Assembly: GCA_951640195.1 (NCBI GenBank)
Contig: OX621163.1
Location: 3,038,001 to 3,102,000 of the forward strand
DNA length: 64,000 bases
Direction: 5' to 3'
DNA from: Porpolomopsis calyptriformis
Lineage: Eukaryota; Basidiomycota; Agaricomycetes; Agaricales; Hygrophoraceae
Part shown: in pieces, positions 57,444 through 64,000 of the stretch
Layout of the letters: every line of letters begins with the position of its first letter
Numbering within the stretch: the stretch's first letter is position 1
Translations under genes and position numbers: made by a program
Notes under the pieces: model-generated
Told to the model about the DNA's origin: nothing
What the model saw: the letters and a program-made list of their open reading frames with translations, nothing else
Databases searched by the model: none

Positions 57444-58366
57444 CGACCGTCGACAAAATCCGAGTCGTGATCCGAGGCGGGGGTTTCGTTTGCCGAGCTG
57501 TGCTCCTCTTCGGAAAGGAGGTTCTTCAGCTCATTCAACTCCGACGTGGTCATGTCGTAGAAAAGAGCGCGAACGTTCACGACGGCTCTTTCCTTGGGAC
57601 AATCTCGACGGAAATGTCCTAACTCTCCACAGTTGAAGCAAAGATGGGTCTGACGGGTCTTGTCCACGTCCATGGGCTTGCCTTGTCCACCATGAATTAT
57701 TCCGGTGGGGACACGGCGGTCTTCGGCATGGTGAGCCTGGGGACGGGGGAAGGTCCGGGGTATGAATCGTGAGGTGGGAGCGGTCGGGCGACGAGCTTGT
57801 TCTTGTTGTCGGTAGCGCTCGTGGAGTTGTCCGATGGCTACGGCCTTTTCGACGTAGTCAGTCCATACAGTGGGGAGGGGAGGGTTGAGGTACATTTGGC
57901 GAACGATGTCGCGATGGATATTCTTCTCGAATATGCGGATCTTTTCTTTATCCTGGCTGAGGCCAGCGAGTTTTGCCTTCATCTCGTACCTGACGAGGTA
58001 TTCCACGATGAGCGATGATCCTTGTGTCATAGTCTCGATTTCTTCGCGCGCACGTTGCTCCGAGGCGGTGTCCGTGAAAGCTCTGTCGAGGCCGAGCTTG
58101 AAGTCAGCCCAATCAGGGAAAGGGACGGCGTTGCCTTGGGCATCGGTCTGGTCGAGGAAGTCATCGACAAATTGTTGAGCCCAGATAGCGGCGGTCCCTT
58201 CTTTCATGTAAGAAAGAGTGACGAGGGCGCGTTCGGTTTTGTCGGTGATGCTACGGCCAGCGAGGAAGATAACGACTTGTCGGTACCAGTCTCTGTAGGT
58301 CTTGGGGTCGCCATTGAACGTGCTAGGTTCAGCGAGTTTGATCTTGCTAGAGACGACGGCAGCCAT
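57440..58366 (-). CDS. Inner element gag polyprotein
   Basis: From the first ATG (58366, MAAVVSSKIKLAEP) it codes for 308 residues; the open frame extends upstream to 58555 without an ATG and is Pro/Ser/Glu-rich. The Retrotrans_gag capsid core is visible (FNGDPKTYRDWYRQVVIFLA, WADFKLGLDRAFTD, QGSSLIVEYLVRYEMKA). A CCHC zinc knuckle CFNCGELGHFRRDC lies near residue 245. The acidic C-terminus ends DFVDGR. Its TGA stop overlaps the pol ATG as ATGA (57443-57440), so pol is read in the -1 frame relative to gag. Gag forms the cytoplasmic virus-like particle and binds element RNA. No internal stops. Confidence 0.9.
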   Translation of the reverse strand: MAAVVSSKIKLAEPSTFNGDPKTYRDWYRQVVIFLAGRSITDKTERALVTLSYMKEGTAAIWAQQFVDDFLDQTDAQGNAVPFPDWADFKLGLDRAFTDTASEQRAREEIETMTQGSSLIVEYLVRYEMKAKLAGLSQDKEKIRIFEKNIHRDIVRQMYLNPPLPTVWTDYVEKAVAIGQLHERYRQQEQARRPTAPTSRFIPRTFPRPQAHHAEDRRVPTGIIHGGQGKPMDVDKTRQTHLCFNCGELGHFRRDCPKERAVVNVRALFYDMTTSELNELKNLLSEEEHSSANETPASDHDSDFVDGR

Positions 58367-58555
58367 TGGAGGAGCAAGGAGGGGACTGTTGGGTGGTGAC
58401 GGAGAAGGAGACGTGTGAGGGGTTGGATTCAGTTCGGGGTCTACACCGAGGGGGAGAGGCAGTGGCTCTCGAGAAGGGCTTGGTTTTCTGGAGGAGAGAG
58501 AAGAGGGAACAGAAGGAGGCGGGTCTGAAGGTTCGGGTTCTGGTTCGAATTCCAC

Positions 58556-59498
58556 AGAGGTGACCCGTTGCTTCCCTTTGGAGGTGGGTCACAAGAAAGG
58601 TGGATCGACAGGTGGAGGAGGGGTACGTCGAGGTCTTAGACCTAAGAAAGAGAACGAGACGGGAGCTTGTGGTACGTAGGACGAAGGTCCTGATTCGAGC
58701 GAGGAAATAGAAGGAAGAAGAGGAGGGAGGAACTGCGACGAGAAGGGCGAGTGGATCTCGTGATCTTCGGCGTCCTTGAACTCTTGTTCCTCTTCGGTTT
58801 CCGATGCGCTGTAAGAAGGCCTTCGTGAGGGACGAGACGTGTTGGCTAGTGGTTGAGTACGAGATGAACTTCTCGCACGTCTTGCGTATCACGTCGTCGG
58901 AAAACGTAAACAATGGGGATGACGACTTGTTCTGTGAGGCGACGAGGGCGGTGAACGTGAACACGAACTTGAAGGTGGACGACGGGCTCTACTTCAAGGA
59001 GTGTTAATGGGTCTGACGGATCTTCAGTCGGAGAAGACGGGGCGGTATTAAAGGATTCCTCTGACGAGGACGACGATAGAGATAGAGGTGGAGAGGGGGC
59101 GAGGTCGGGTTCGTTGAATTCGTCAGCCAACGGGTTGAGCTGCTCGGTAAGAGAATCGAGCTCTGTCGGTGACAAGTCTAATGCGGCAGCGGCGATCAGA
59201 CGTTCGTTGCTAATGAGCTCGGACGTCGACGCCTAGTGTGGTTCGAGGTTAGTGAGGGTGTAGGGCGGGGGCGGCGATGGAGAGCGCGAGGCCAGAGTGG
59301 CGGTCGAATCAATTACCGTGCGGGGATGTCAGAGTCACCCGTGGTTCACTGAACAAGAGAGGTTGGCCTGCAGGGGGAGCCTGGGTGGGAATTCCAAACA
59401 ACAACGACGGTCTTTGTTTGACGGATCAAACGATGACGGGCGCTGTCAGACGAATCTTGACCAGGGACTGTTGCGGGGAAAAGCAGAGGGAAAGGGTG
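58556..59498 (-). other. Inner element leader with coding-like segments in shifting frames
   Basis: Over 900 bp separate the primer site from gag. A coding-like stretch (LTEQLNPLADEFNEP, then acidic Ser-rich) runs from about 59235 to 58990. Another (SPLFTFSDDVIRKTCEKFI) lies near 58910-58863, and a third (SASETEEEQEFKDAED to RTPPPPVDPPFL) near 58810-58590. Candidate introns (58992-58933, 58860-58809, and one into gag at about 58591-58490) would join them in frame to gag. No clear ATG begins the series. Splicing is a hypothesis. Confidence 0.4.
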
Positions 59499-59509
59499 AG
59501 TTTCGATCT
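59499..59509 (-). other. Inner element primer-binding site, self-complementary to its LTR
   Basis: Read on the minus strand the site is AGATCGAAACT, two bases after the 5' LTR. It pairs exactly with AGTTTCGATCT in the LTR (59615-59605), whose first base lies 30 nt after the ATAAATA box. This fits Tf1-type self-priming, where the first 11 nt of the RNA serve as primer. Confidence 0.75.
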
Positions 59510-59511
59510 TC

Positions 59512-59960
59512 TGTTAAGGCGCAGTGATCTTTCGGTCGGCTTTATGGGATCAACGGATAGAACAAAGATCCTAGTCGAATGACAAGGGGGGGGTGTCTAT
59601 GTTGAGATCGAAACTGGGGATACAAACTCTAGCGACGCTATTTATCTATGTTCTGAGTTTGAATCCTACGACTCAACGGCGATCCATGGAACGGCTGATT
59701 CAGCTGCTGCGGAGGGCTGCGCAACTGCGGATGACTGAGCTGCTGCGGATGGCTGCGCAACTGCGGATGGCGTCATTGCCGACCAATGGCGGAAGTCGCT
59801 CGTGCGTGACAGTGACAGGTGTGACAGTCACGGTGACAGTCACGGTCACAAGTGACCAGAGAGAGACGAGAGATAAGGAAGGTGATGAAGGAATGAGATA
59901 AGATTAGATAAACTGCGATAAGATAAGATAAGAATGAAAAAGAATGAACGTATCGTAACA
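59512..59960 (-). repeat. Inner element 5' LTR (449 bp)
   Basis: On the minus strand it begins TGTTACGATACG and ends CCTTAACA. It contains a GATA-motif array in U3, a tandem repeat of about 36 bp (CTGCTGCGGA.. units near 59700-59770), a GTGACAGTCACG palindromic cluster, and an ATAAATA box 30 nt before the predicted RNA start. A translation over this region found in the + strand is an artefact of the repeats. Confidence 0.92.
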
Positions 59961-60280
59961 CTCTGGAGCTAAACGCCGACGAAAATATTTGGTCAAATGG
60001 AAAGGTTATCTGATCGAAGAAGCTACTTGGGAAGAACAATTGAACGTCTTATGACATGCCAAGGAAATTGTGAAGACTTACGAAGATTCAATTCAAATGG
60101 CGACTTAACTCATTTGTCATCATTCTGGCTGTCCATTTTTTGAATTCTATTCTTAGATCGAGTTGGCGCTTATAAACTCAGAATCGTTGATATGATTCCA
60201 TCCAGTCTTTCCCCACTTTTAACGAACTTACCTAACACTGTTGTTTCCGATACCAACTTCACTGAGAACCATCATTCACA

Positions 60281-61018
60281 ATGCCCGCCACTCGATCTCC
60301 CTCTCCTCAAGTCGCCATCCGACGCGCTGGACAAATCCCTTCGTCTGCCATCATCCGCTCCCCTACTCCCGGTCCCTCCACCTCTACCTCCTCCACTCGA
60401 CAGTTACGTCGACAAGCTCGTGCACGCGTGGAAGACTTTTTCAAGGAATATCCTACACAAACACCTCCTCCCGAAGATCCCGCTGTCACTATCTCGTGCC
60501 TTACAGTTCACAGCAATAGCATCAGCAAGTGGAACCAAGAACTTCGTCAGGAGCGTGACATCTTGAAAGCTGAGCTCAAAGCGTCAGAAAAAAGTGCTTT
60601 GTTTTGGAAGAATCGTTGGGATCAGAGCGAGTTGAAAGTTTGGGAGCTACAACGGGAGAAGAAACGTATGTGGGTTAACTGTTACGATGTCACCACTTGC
60701 GCCATCATCGTCAAGCTCATGGAAGAGAGTCGTCGAGCCGAATGACTCTCCTGAGAAGATTTTCTTCGGGCCCAATGAGATCTCGCGACGACGGAGACAT
60801 TAATCGATTACAGTGCGTCAGTCGAGTACCCAATCAATCTCGACTTGGAATACCCAGATGAAGACGACGTCGCGACAGTCCGAGCCCCTTCCCCCATCGA
60901 AGCAGCTCTGGAAACCACCCCCACCATCTCCCCCTCAGTGGCCGTTGAGGCCCCTGCTACTGAGGAAATCTCGACTCAGGCCTCAGAGAACGAAATGACC
61001 AACACCGCCCAAGTTTGA
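60281..61018 (+). pseudogene. Outer element accessory coding region between pol and 3' LTR (env position)
   Basis: A single frame of 246 codons, now split by three TGA codons (60743, 60752, 60776), each explained by CGA to TGA. It starts MPATRSPSPQ in good context. Residues 1-60 are Ser/Pro/Arg-rich, 80-130 form a likely coiled coil (SKWNQELRQERDILKAELKA, ELKVWELQREKKR), and the last ~70 are acidic, Thr/Pro/Glu-rich. A TATAAA box at 60171-60176 lies 105 bp upstream, which would allow a separate transcript. There is no signal peptide or membrane helix, so it is not envelope-like. It resembles a nucleic-acid or Gag-associated accessory protein only in general features. I do not recognise a family. 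Confidence 0.6.
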
Positions 61019-61052
61019 AATTCGGGTCGAATTTCCCAAAAAACGAGGTGTA

Positions 61053-61442
61053 TGTCACGGATGTAAATTTTCACTTTCTCTCTATGTTAGTCATCATTGC
61101 TTAGTCAGACAGGTCTTATCTTTGCTTGGGATTCCCCACAGTCTCGTATCTTTTCATATATCCTAGATAAGACATATTTCATTTCCGACAATCATGTTTC
61201 ACCCTTTCACATGCTCCAAGTCTTCTATCATGCTTATCTCTACTTGTCACATGTATTCCTCATGTAAACACTGACTCATCCACAGTAAGGTAGTCAGTAT
61301 ATAAACCCCTAGTTAGTCATACTCAGACTTTAAGTCTGATTCCTCGTTAGACAACCCAATAACTAGGACTTGAGATCTTATCAATGTCTTGGGACAGAGC
61401 ACTCCGAAGTAAAACCATCTTGACAATATCCAGTTTATAACA
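61053..61442 (+). repeat. Outer element 3' LTR (390 bp)
   Basis: Matches the 5' LTR at 47252-47652 with about 11 transitions, most at CpG sites, and lacks the 11-bp duplication. A-rich AAAAAACGAGG just upstream is a weak polypurine tract. GTTAT follows as the target duplication. Confidence 0.92.
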
Positions 61443-61447
61443 GTTAT

Positions 61448-62086
61448 GGCTACAGTATTTCGAACTTCGTATGCTGAACAACAAACTTCGTATGCTGAAC
61501 AAGTACATACACATACTTCCAACTCCGATCACCACTTACCTCTAGCGTTCTGCCCGCTTTCAGTTTGTGTGGTCAAATACGTCAGGAAACCTTCTGCTTT
61601 TCTTAACATAATCTGAACAAGACGACGACCAGGGCTAAAGTAACCATTACCTTGTGCCACGGTGCATATGCCTGTTCCTGTCCAGCCCAAGTTAACCATG
61701 AAGCCGCCGCCTAATCTTACAAAGTGCTAGTTTGTCCTTGACAAGCAGTTCCAAGCAAGGTCTTGATGCTATCTTCAACAGCTCGGTTCGTGTAACACAG
61801 CTCACCATATCGTCCTCGCAACACACCGCCGCCCTCGATCTCCCCACCGCCACAACGTCACCGTCCCTCCAGTCCCCCAAATGGACTAACGAGATTCACG
61901 GCACACGCTCTGTCCTCGATCTCAGGAACCGCTCACCTCAAGTCTGCCATCCACTGATTTCTATTCGCATGACTGTCCCATGTCCCTTCCAGTTCTATTT
62001 ATTGCCAAACATAAAGCTTTTTGGTACAGTCTTGGGAGTCCACCCTCGCATTCTCGCTCTCGCGTGAATTCGGTTCACCCGGCCTA
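61448..62086. other. Intergenic region with a 20-bp tandem repeat
   Basis: Between the outer retrotransposon and the MYND gene. A 20-bp unit (AAACTTCGTATGCTGAACAA) occurs twice in tandem at about 61463-61503, just after the insertion site. Otherwise only short open frames with no motif; the original 3' flank of the kinase-like gene should be here. Confidence 0.45.
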
Positions 62087-62890
62087 TCAAAATATACAAC
62101 TGCTATTGTCACGAGTGATTCCCTCATTCAAGAACTTCAATAACCCTTCCATGCATTCGAGTTGGGGGTATTCCGGTCCAAAATAGCTCGGTAAGTGGAT
62201 TTCCGCCGCGGAAAAGGTGAAAGGGAGGATATCGGCCATCCCATATTCAGCGTTGTTCAACATGACGCCTAATCCGTACGTCATTCCTGAACCTCTCCTT
62301 CCTGACTTTCTCCCCTCCTCCGCACTTGTCTTCAAGTGATTGACTATGTCCCGACACTGAACGTTGCCACCCAATTTCTTAATGTGTACCTCGGTCGCTT
62401 GAAACATTTTTTCCACATGGGTCGGCGCCGGGCGTAGCTTTAGATGGATACAAAGAGCCTCTCTGTACCCTCGTTCGGGATCATCGTCGATGTCGAGGGC
62501 TTCCAAAGCAACAGCTTGGATCATCGCTAGATGTTTGGTGGCAAACGCACGCATGGCTGCGATAACCATCTGACCCGAGTCATGTAGAGAAAGGCTGGGT
62601 AGGTCAATGCGTGAACACTCTCGTTTGTGCGTCGATTTCCAAGCCTTATTTTGGCATTCGACGCTCTGCAACCGGCTTGATGAGCCATGGCCAAGGTGGA
62701 ATTAGAGGTTTCCACGTACGCAATACATGAATATTTTACATGCTGAACATCTCTGAAGTTTGACGCCCTCGCCCTGAGGCTTGTGGCAATGTTGGCACTC
62801 TGTAAGAAGGTGGATGGTGGGATGTACATCGGGCCGTTTGCTCATAAGCGCCGAGGATACGTGGTAAGCGGGGTGAGTTTCAGTGTCCAT
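62087..62890 (-). CDS. MYND zinc-finger protein, 249 aa
   Basis: Two exons (62890-62720 and 62665-62087) with a 54-nt intron that splits the finger. The MYND motif reads C..C (CQHCHKPQ), C..C (CSACKIFMYC), then, after the splice, VECQNKAWKSTHKREC, giving the full C6HC zinc pattern at residues about 38-75. The rest is mostly helical (MVIAAMRAFATKHLAMIQAV, CIHLKLRPAPTHVEKMFQ) with no SET domain. It ends SSCIF at 62087-62089. Agaricomycetes have large families of such short MYND proteins of unknown role; the finger binds proline-rich partners in animals. The start MDTETHPAYH at 62890 is chosen; one in-frame Met lies further up at 62983. Confidence 0.75.
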
Positions 62891-63293
62891 GGGATGTTGT
62901 GTGAAGCTGAGATGACGGGACAAGCACGAAAGGGTAGATGAGGGCAAGGTTAAGTCGTGGGTGAATCCATGTGCCAAGACCAAAATGTGAAGAACGTTTA
63001 GTCACTGGCATCGTGCATCATCGCTTGTTGGGATGAAAGAGGAGGAAAGCAGAATTTTTTAGAACCACTCACACAGTGGTAAGAGAAATTTGTTACTGAG
63101 ATTCCGTACTCTCGATCGCAAAGAATATTATGAAGCGCGATAAATTACGCAGGGGGGGTACCCTAGGGAAAGAAGCCTTTCGATTGGAGGTGCTCCTTAT
63201 GCTCACGACAATGCGCAACCACCTTTTTGTCAACACTCCGACGCCAAATGGGCATAGCAATCTGAATGACAAAAAGACAAGTGTCATTCTCAG
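62891..63293. other. Intergenic region, nothing recognised
   Basis: About 400 bp between the MYND start and the reductase stop (both -). It probably holds the MYND promoter and the reductase 3' UTR. No motif seen. Confidence 0.4.
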
Positions 63294-64000
63294 TCACATA
63301 AAAATACCGTTCGAGAGAGGACGCACAAAAGCGATACTATCCAAGAAAGCGTCGACGAACCAATTATTATACGGCGCCGCCCCACGAGTTGAAGATCGGA
63401 AGAGACTTGTGATAAAGTCGGCAGTGATATGAACGTCACCTCTTTCGACACCTAAACAGTTATATCATTAAGCACATCCCGAGACGAAAAGAAAGTACGT
63501 GACGGACTTGCCTTTGAAAAGTCCAAGCGCTGCCTGGTCAGCAGTGAGACCATCGTCAGTTTCTTCGATCTCTAACGTGACTTTGGGTTTCGTCTTATTC
63601 TCTTCCTCATATCCTGGCGTAAACATCGTAGGCGGGAAGAAGATATGGACATCGATGCCATAGAGCATGAGCTCCGACTGCAAAGTGTCGGCGAGGCCTT
63701 TGAGTTATGAGACGTCAGTAGCAGGGGGGTGGAAGGTGAATCAGTTCACGAACCTCTAAGAGCATGTTTGGCGGGCGAATAAGACGCGTATCCGATGAAT
63801 GATATGAAGCCTAACGTTGAGGAAACCAACACGATTTTGCCCTTGCGCTGTTCGCGAGCCATTCGCTTTGCTGCAGCCTAACACCAGCCCCCCAGCCCAA
63901 GTCAGTGTGTCGTACGAAACTCGGAAAATGTGCGCGCAAAAAAAAAAAAAAAAAAAAATTCACAAAAGCTGTCCACGCCTGTACCCAATATCCATTAACC
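63294..64000 (-). CDS. TSC10: 3-ketodihydrosphingosine reductase, partial (runs off right edge)
   Basis: An SDR enzyme of the ER that reduces 3-ketodihydrosphingosine with NADPH, the second step of sphingolipid synthesis. Visible from the edge inward: AKRMAREQRKGKIVLVSS, then FISFIGYASYSPAKHALRG with the YxxxK catalytic pair, then SELMLYGIDVHIFFPPTM and NKTKPKVTLEIEE, all typical of Tsc10/KDSR. The last exon gives VERGDVHITADF and ends NGIFM, stop 63294-63296. The final intron (63511-63452, 60 nt) starts with GC rather than GT, in the strong context G|GCAAGT, and gives the conserved GLFKGVERGD join. The N-terminal cofactor-binding half is outside the window. A poly-A run near 63938-63958 lies in an intron. 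Confidence 0.88.

Larger units (their letters stand above)
52604..59965 (-). mobile_element. Inner Ty3/Gypsy (chromovirus) LTR retrotransposon, young, intact gag and pol
   Basis: The element proper is 52609-59960 (7352 bp), with target duplication CTCTG at 52604-52608 and 59961-59965. It is inserted in reverse orientation in the chromodomain of the outer element. Both 449-bp LTRs look identical, gag and pol are open, and a primer site and a purine tract (GAAGGGAGAGTGA just before the 3' LTR) are present. It therefore inserted recently and may still be active. Confidence 0.94.
49173..60108 (+). pseudogene. Outer element pol, interrupted at 52608 by the inner element
   Basis: The frame is -1 relative to gag. 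Protease LIDSGASGNFMDE near 49385, RT with YIDDILICGDD near 50440, RNase H LETDASGFALGGIL near 50870, integrase zinc finger H..H..C..C (HAGHPGIEK, CPACQQ) near 51500-51620, catalytic core DRFTKCAHF, SDCGVQFASKF and TDGQTE, then a GPF/Y-like end (RTGPFKIL). The chromodomain begins near 52570, is cut at 52608, and resumes at 59966 (LVKWKGYLIEEATWEEQ) to a stop at 60106-60108. Stops at 49659, 50211, 51126, 51546, 51990 and 60052 break it, but no frameshift was needed to follow it. Mostly C-to-T or G-to-A changes. Confidence 0.88.
47247..61447 (+). mobile_element. Outer Ty3/Gypsy (chromovirus) LTR retrotransposon, degenerate, interrupted
   Basis: The element proper is 47252-61442, flanked by the 5-bp target duplication GTTAT (47247-47251 and 61443-61447). 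Without the nested insertion it is about 6.83 kb. Order: 5' LTR, primer site, gag, protease, reverse transcriptase, RNase H, integrase, chromodomain (split by the inner element), accessory coding region, 3' LTR. That order with a C-terminal chromodomain defines a chromovirus. The LTRs differ by about 11 transitions and one 11-bp indel (about 3%). Many in-frame stops show it is inactive. It inserted 40 bp after the stop of the kinase-like gene. Confidence 0.93.

Noticed and set aside
60281..61018. Accessory frame of the outer element as an envelope gene
   Set aside because: No signal peptide, membrane helix or fusion-type segment; coiled-coil and acidic features point elsewhere.
61692..61880. 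62-codon minus frame between the retrotransposon and the MYND gene
   Set aside because: Looks weakly coding but has no family match and no clear link to the MYND gene.

Overview
This window reads as nuclear DNA of a basidiomycete fungus, most likely an agaricomycete. Genes are close together on both strands and are cut by many short GT-AG introns of about 45-65 nt. It has gene types typical of that group (a NACHT-WD40 STAND protein, an MLKL-like kinase, a multi-LGFP protein, RBR ligases, chromodomain-bearing Ty3/Gypsy elements). I cannot name the species. No rRNA, tRNA or CRISPR array was recognised. Exon limits given here were inferred by eye from splice signals and protein motifs.

Left part (1-13.2 kb): the 3' part of an RBR ubiquitin ligase gene (-), a cytochrome P450 (-), divergent from it an 80-residue Costars-family protein (+), a small basic Lys/Ser/Ala protein (+), an AP-3 beta adaptin (+), and convergent with it a CWH43-type GPI-lipid remodelling protein (-). 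A truncated MARVEL-like gene lies upstream of CWH43.

Middle (13.4-34 kb): an MLKL-like/TKL kinase/WD40 fusion (+), an intact MARVEL-like gene (-) inside a second copy of the CWH43 upstream region, a WD40-inositol 5-phosphatase (-), an ABC transporter relic, a third MARVEL-like gene (+), a cyclin (-), a candidate p31comet (MAD2L1BP-like) gene (+), and a NACHT/12xWD40 STAND receptor (-). A 400-bp foldback element with TA target duplications sits just upstream of the STAND gene. About 2 kb of strongly CpG-depleted DNA follows.

Right part (37-47 kb): a gene made of four tandem LGFP-like modules (+), RFC1 (-), and a kinase-like gene (+). The last two are divergent across 73 bp that holds three ACGCGT (MCB) boxes.

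47.25-61.44 kb is a nested pair of Ty3/Gypsy retrotransposons. The outer element (+, TSD GTTAT, LTRs about 3% diverged) carries many nonsense codons, mostly CGA to TGA changes. It uses a gag/pol layout with a canonical -1 slippery heptamer and has an extra coding region between pol and the 3' LTR, with its own TATA box. The inner element (-, TSD CTCTG, two 449-bp LTRs that look identical) sits inside the outer chromodomain. Its gag and pol overlap by ATGA, and its pol ends in an unusual domain after the chromodomain. In both elements an 11-nt primer site is complementary to the LTR at a point 30-34 nt downstream of a TATA box, which predicts Tf1-like self-priming.

The right end holds a MYND zinc-finger gene (-) and the 3' part of a 3-ketodihydrosphingosine reductase gene (-), which runs off the window.
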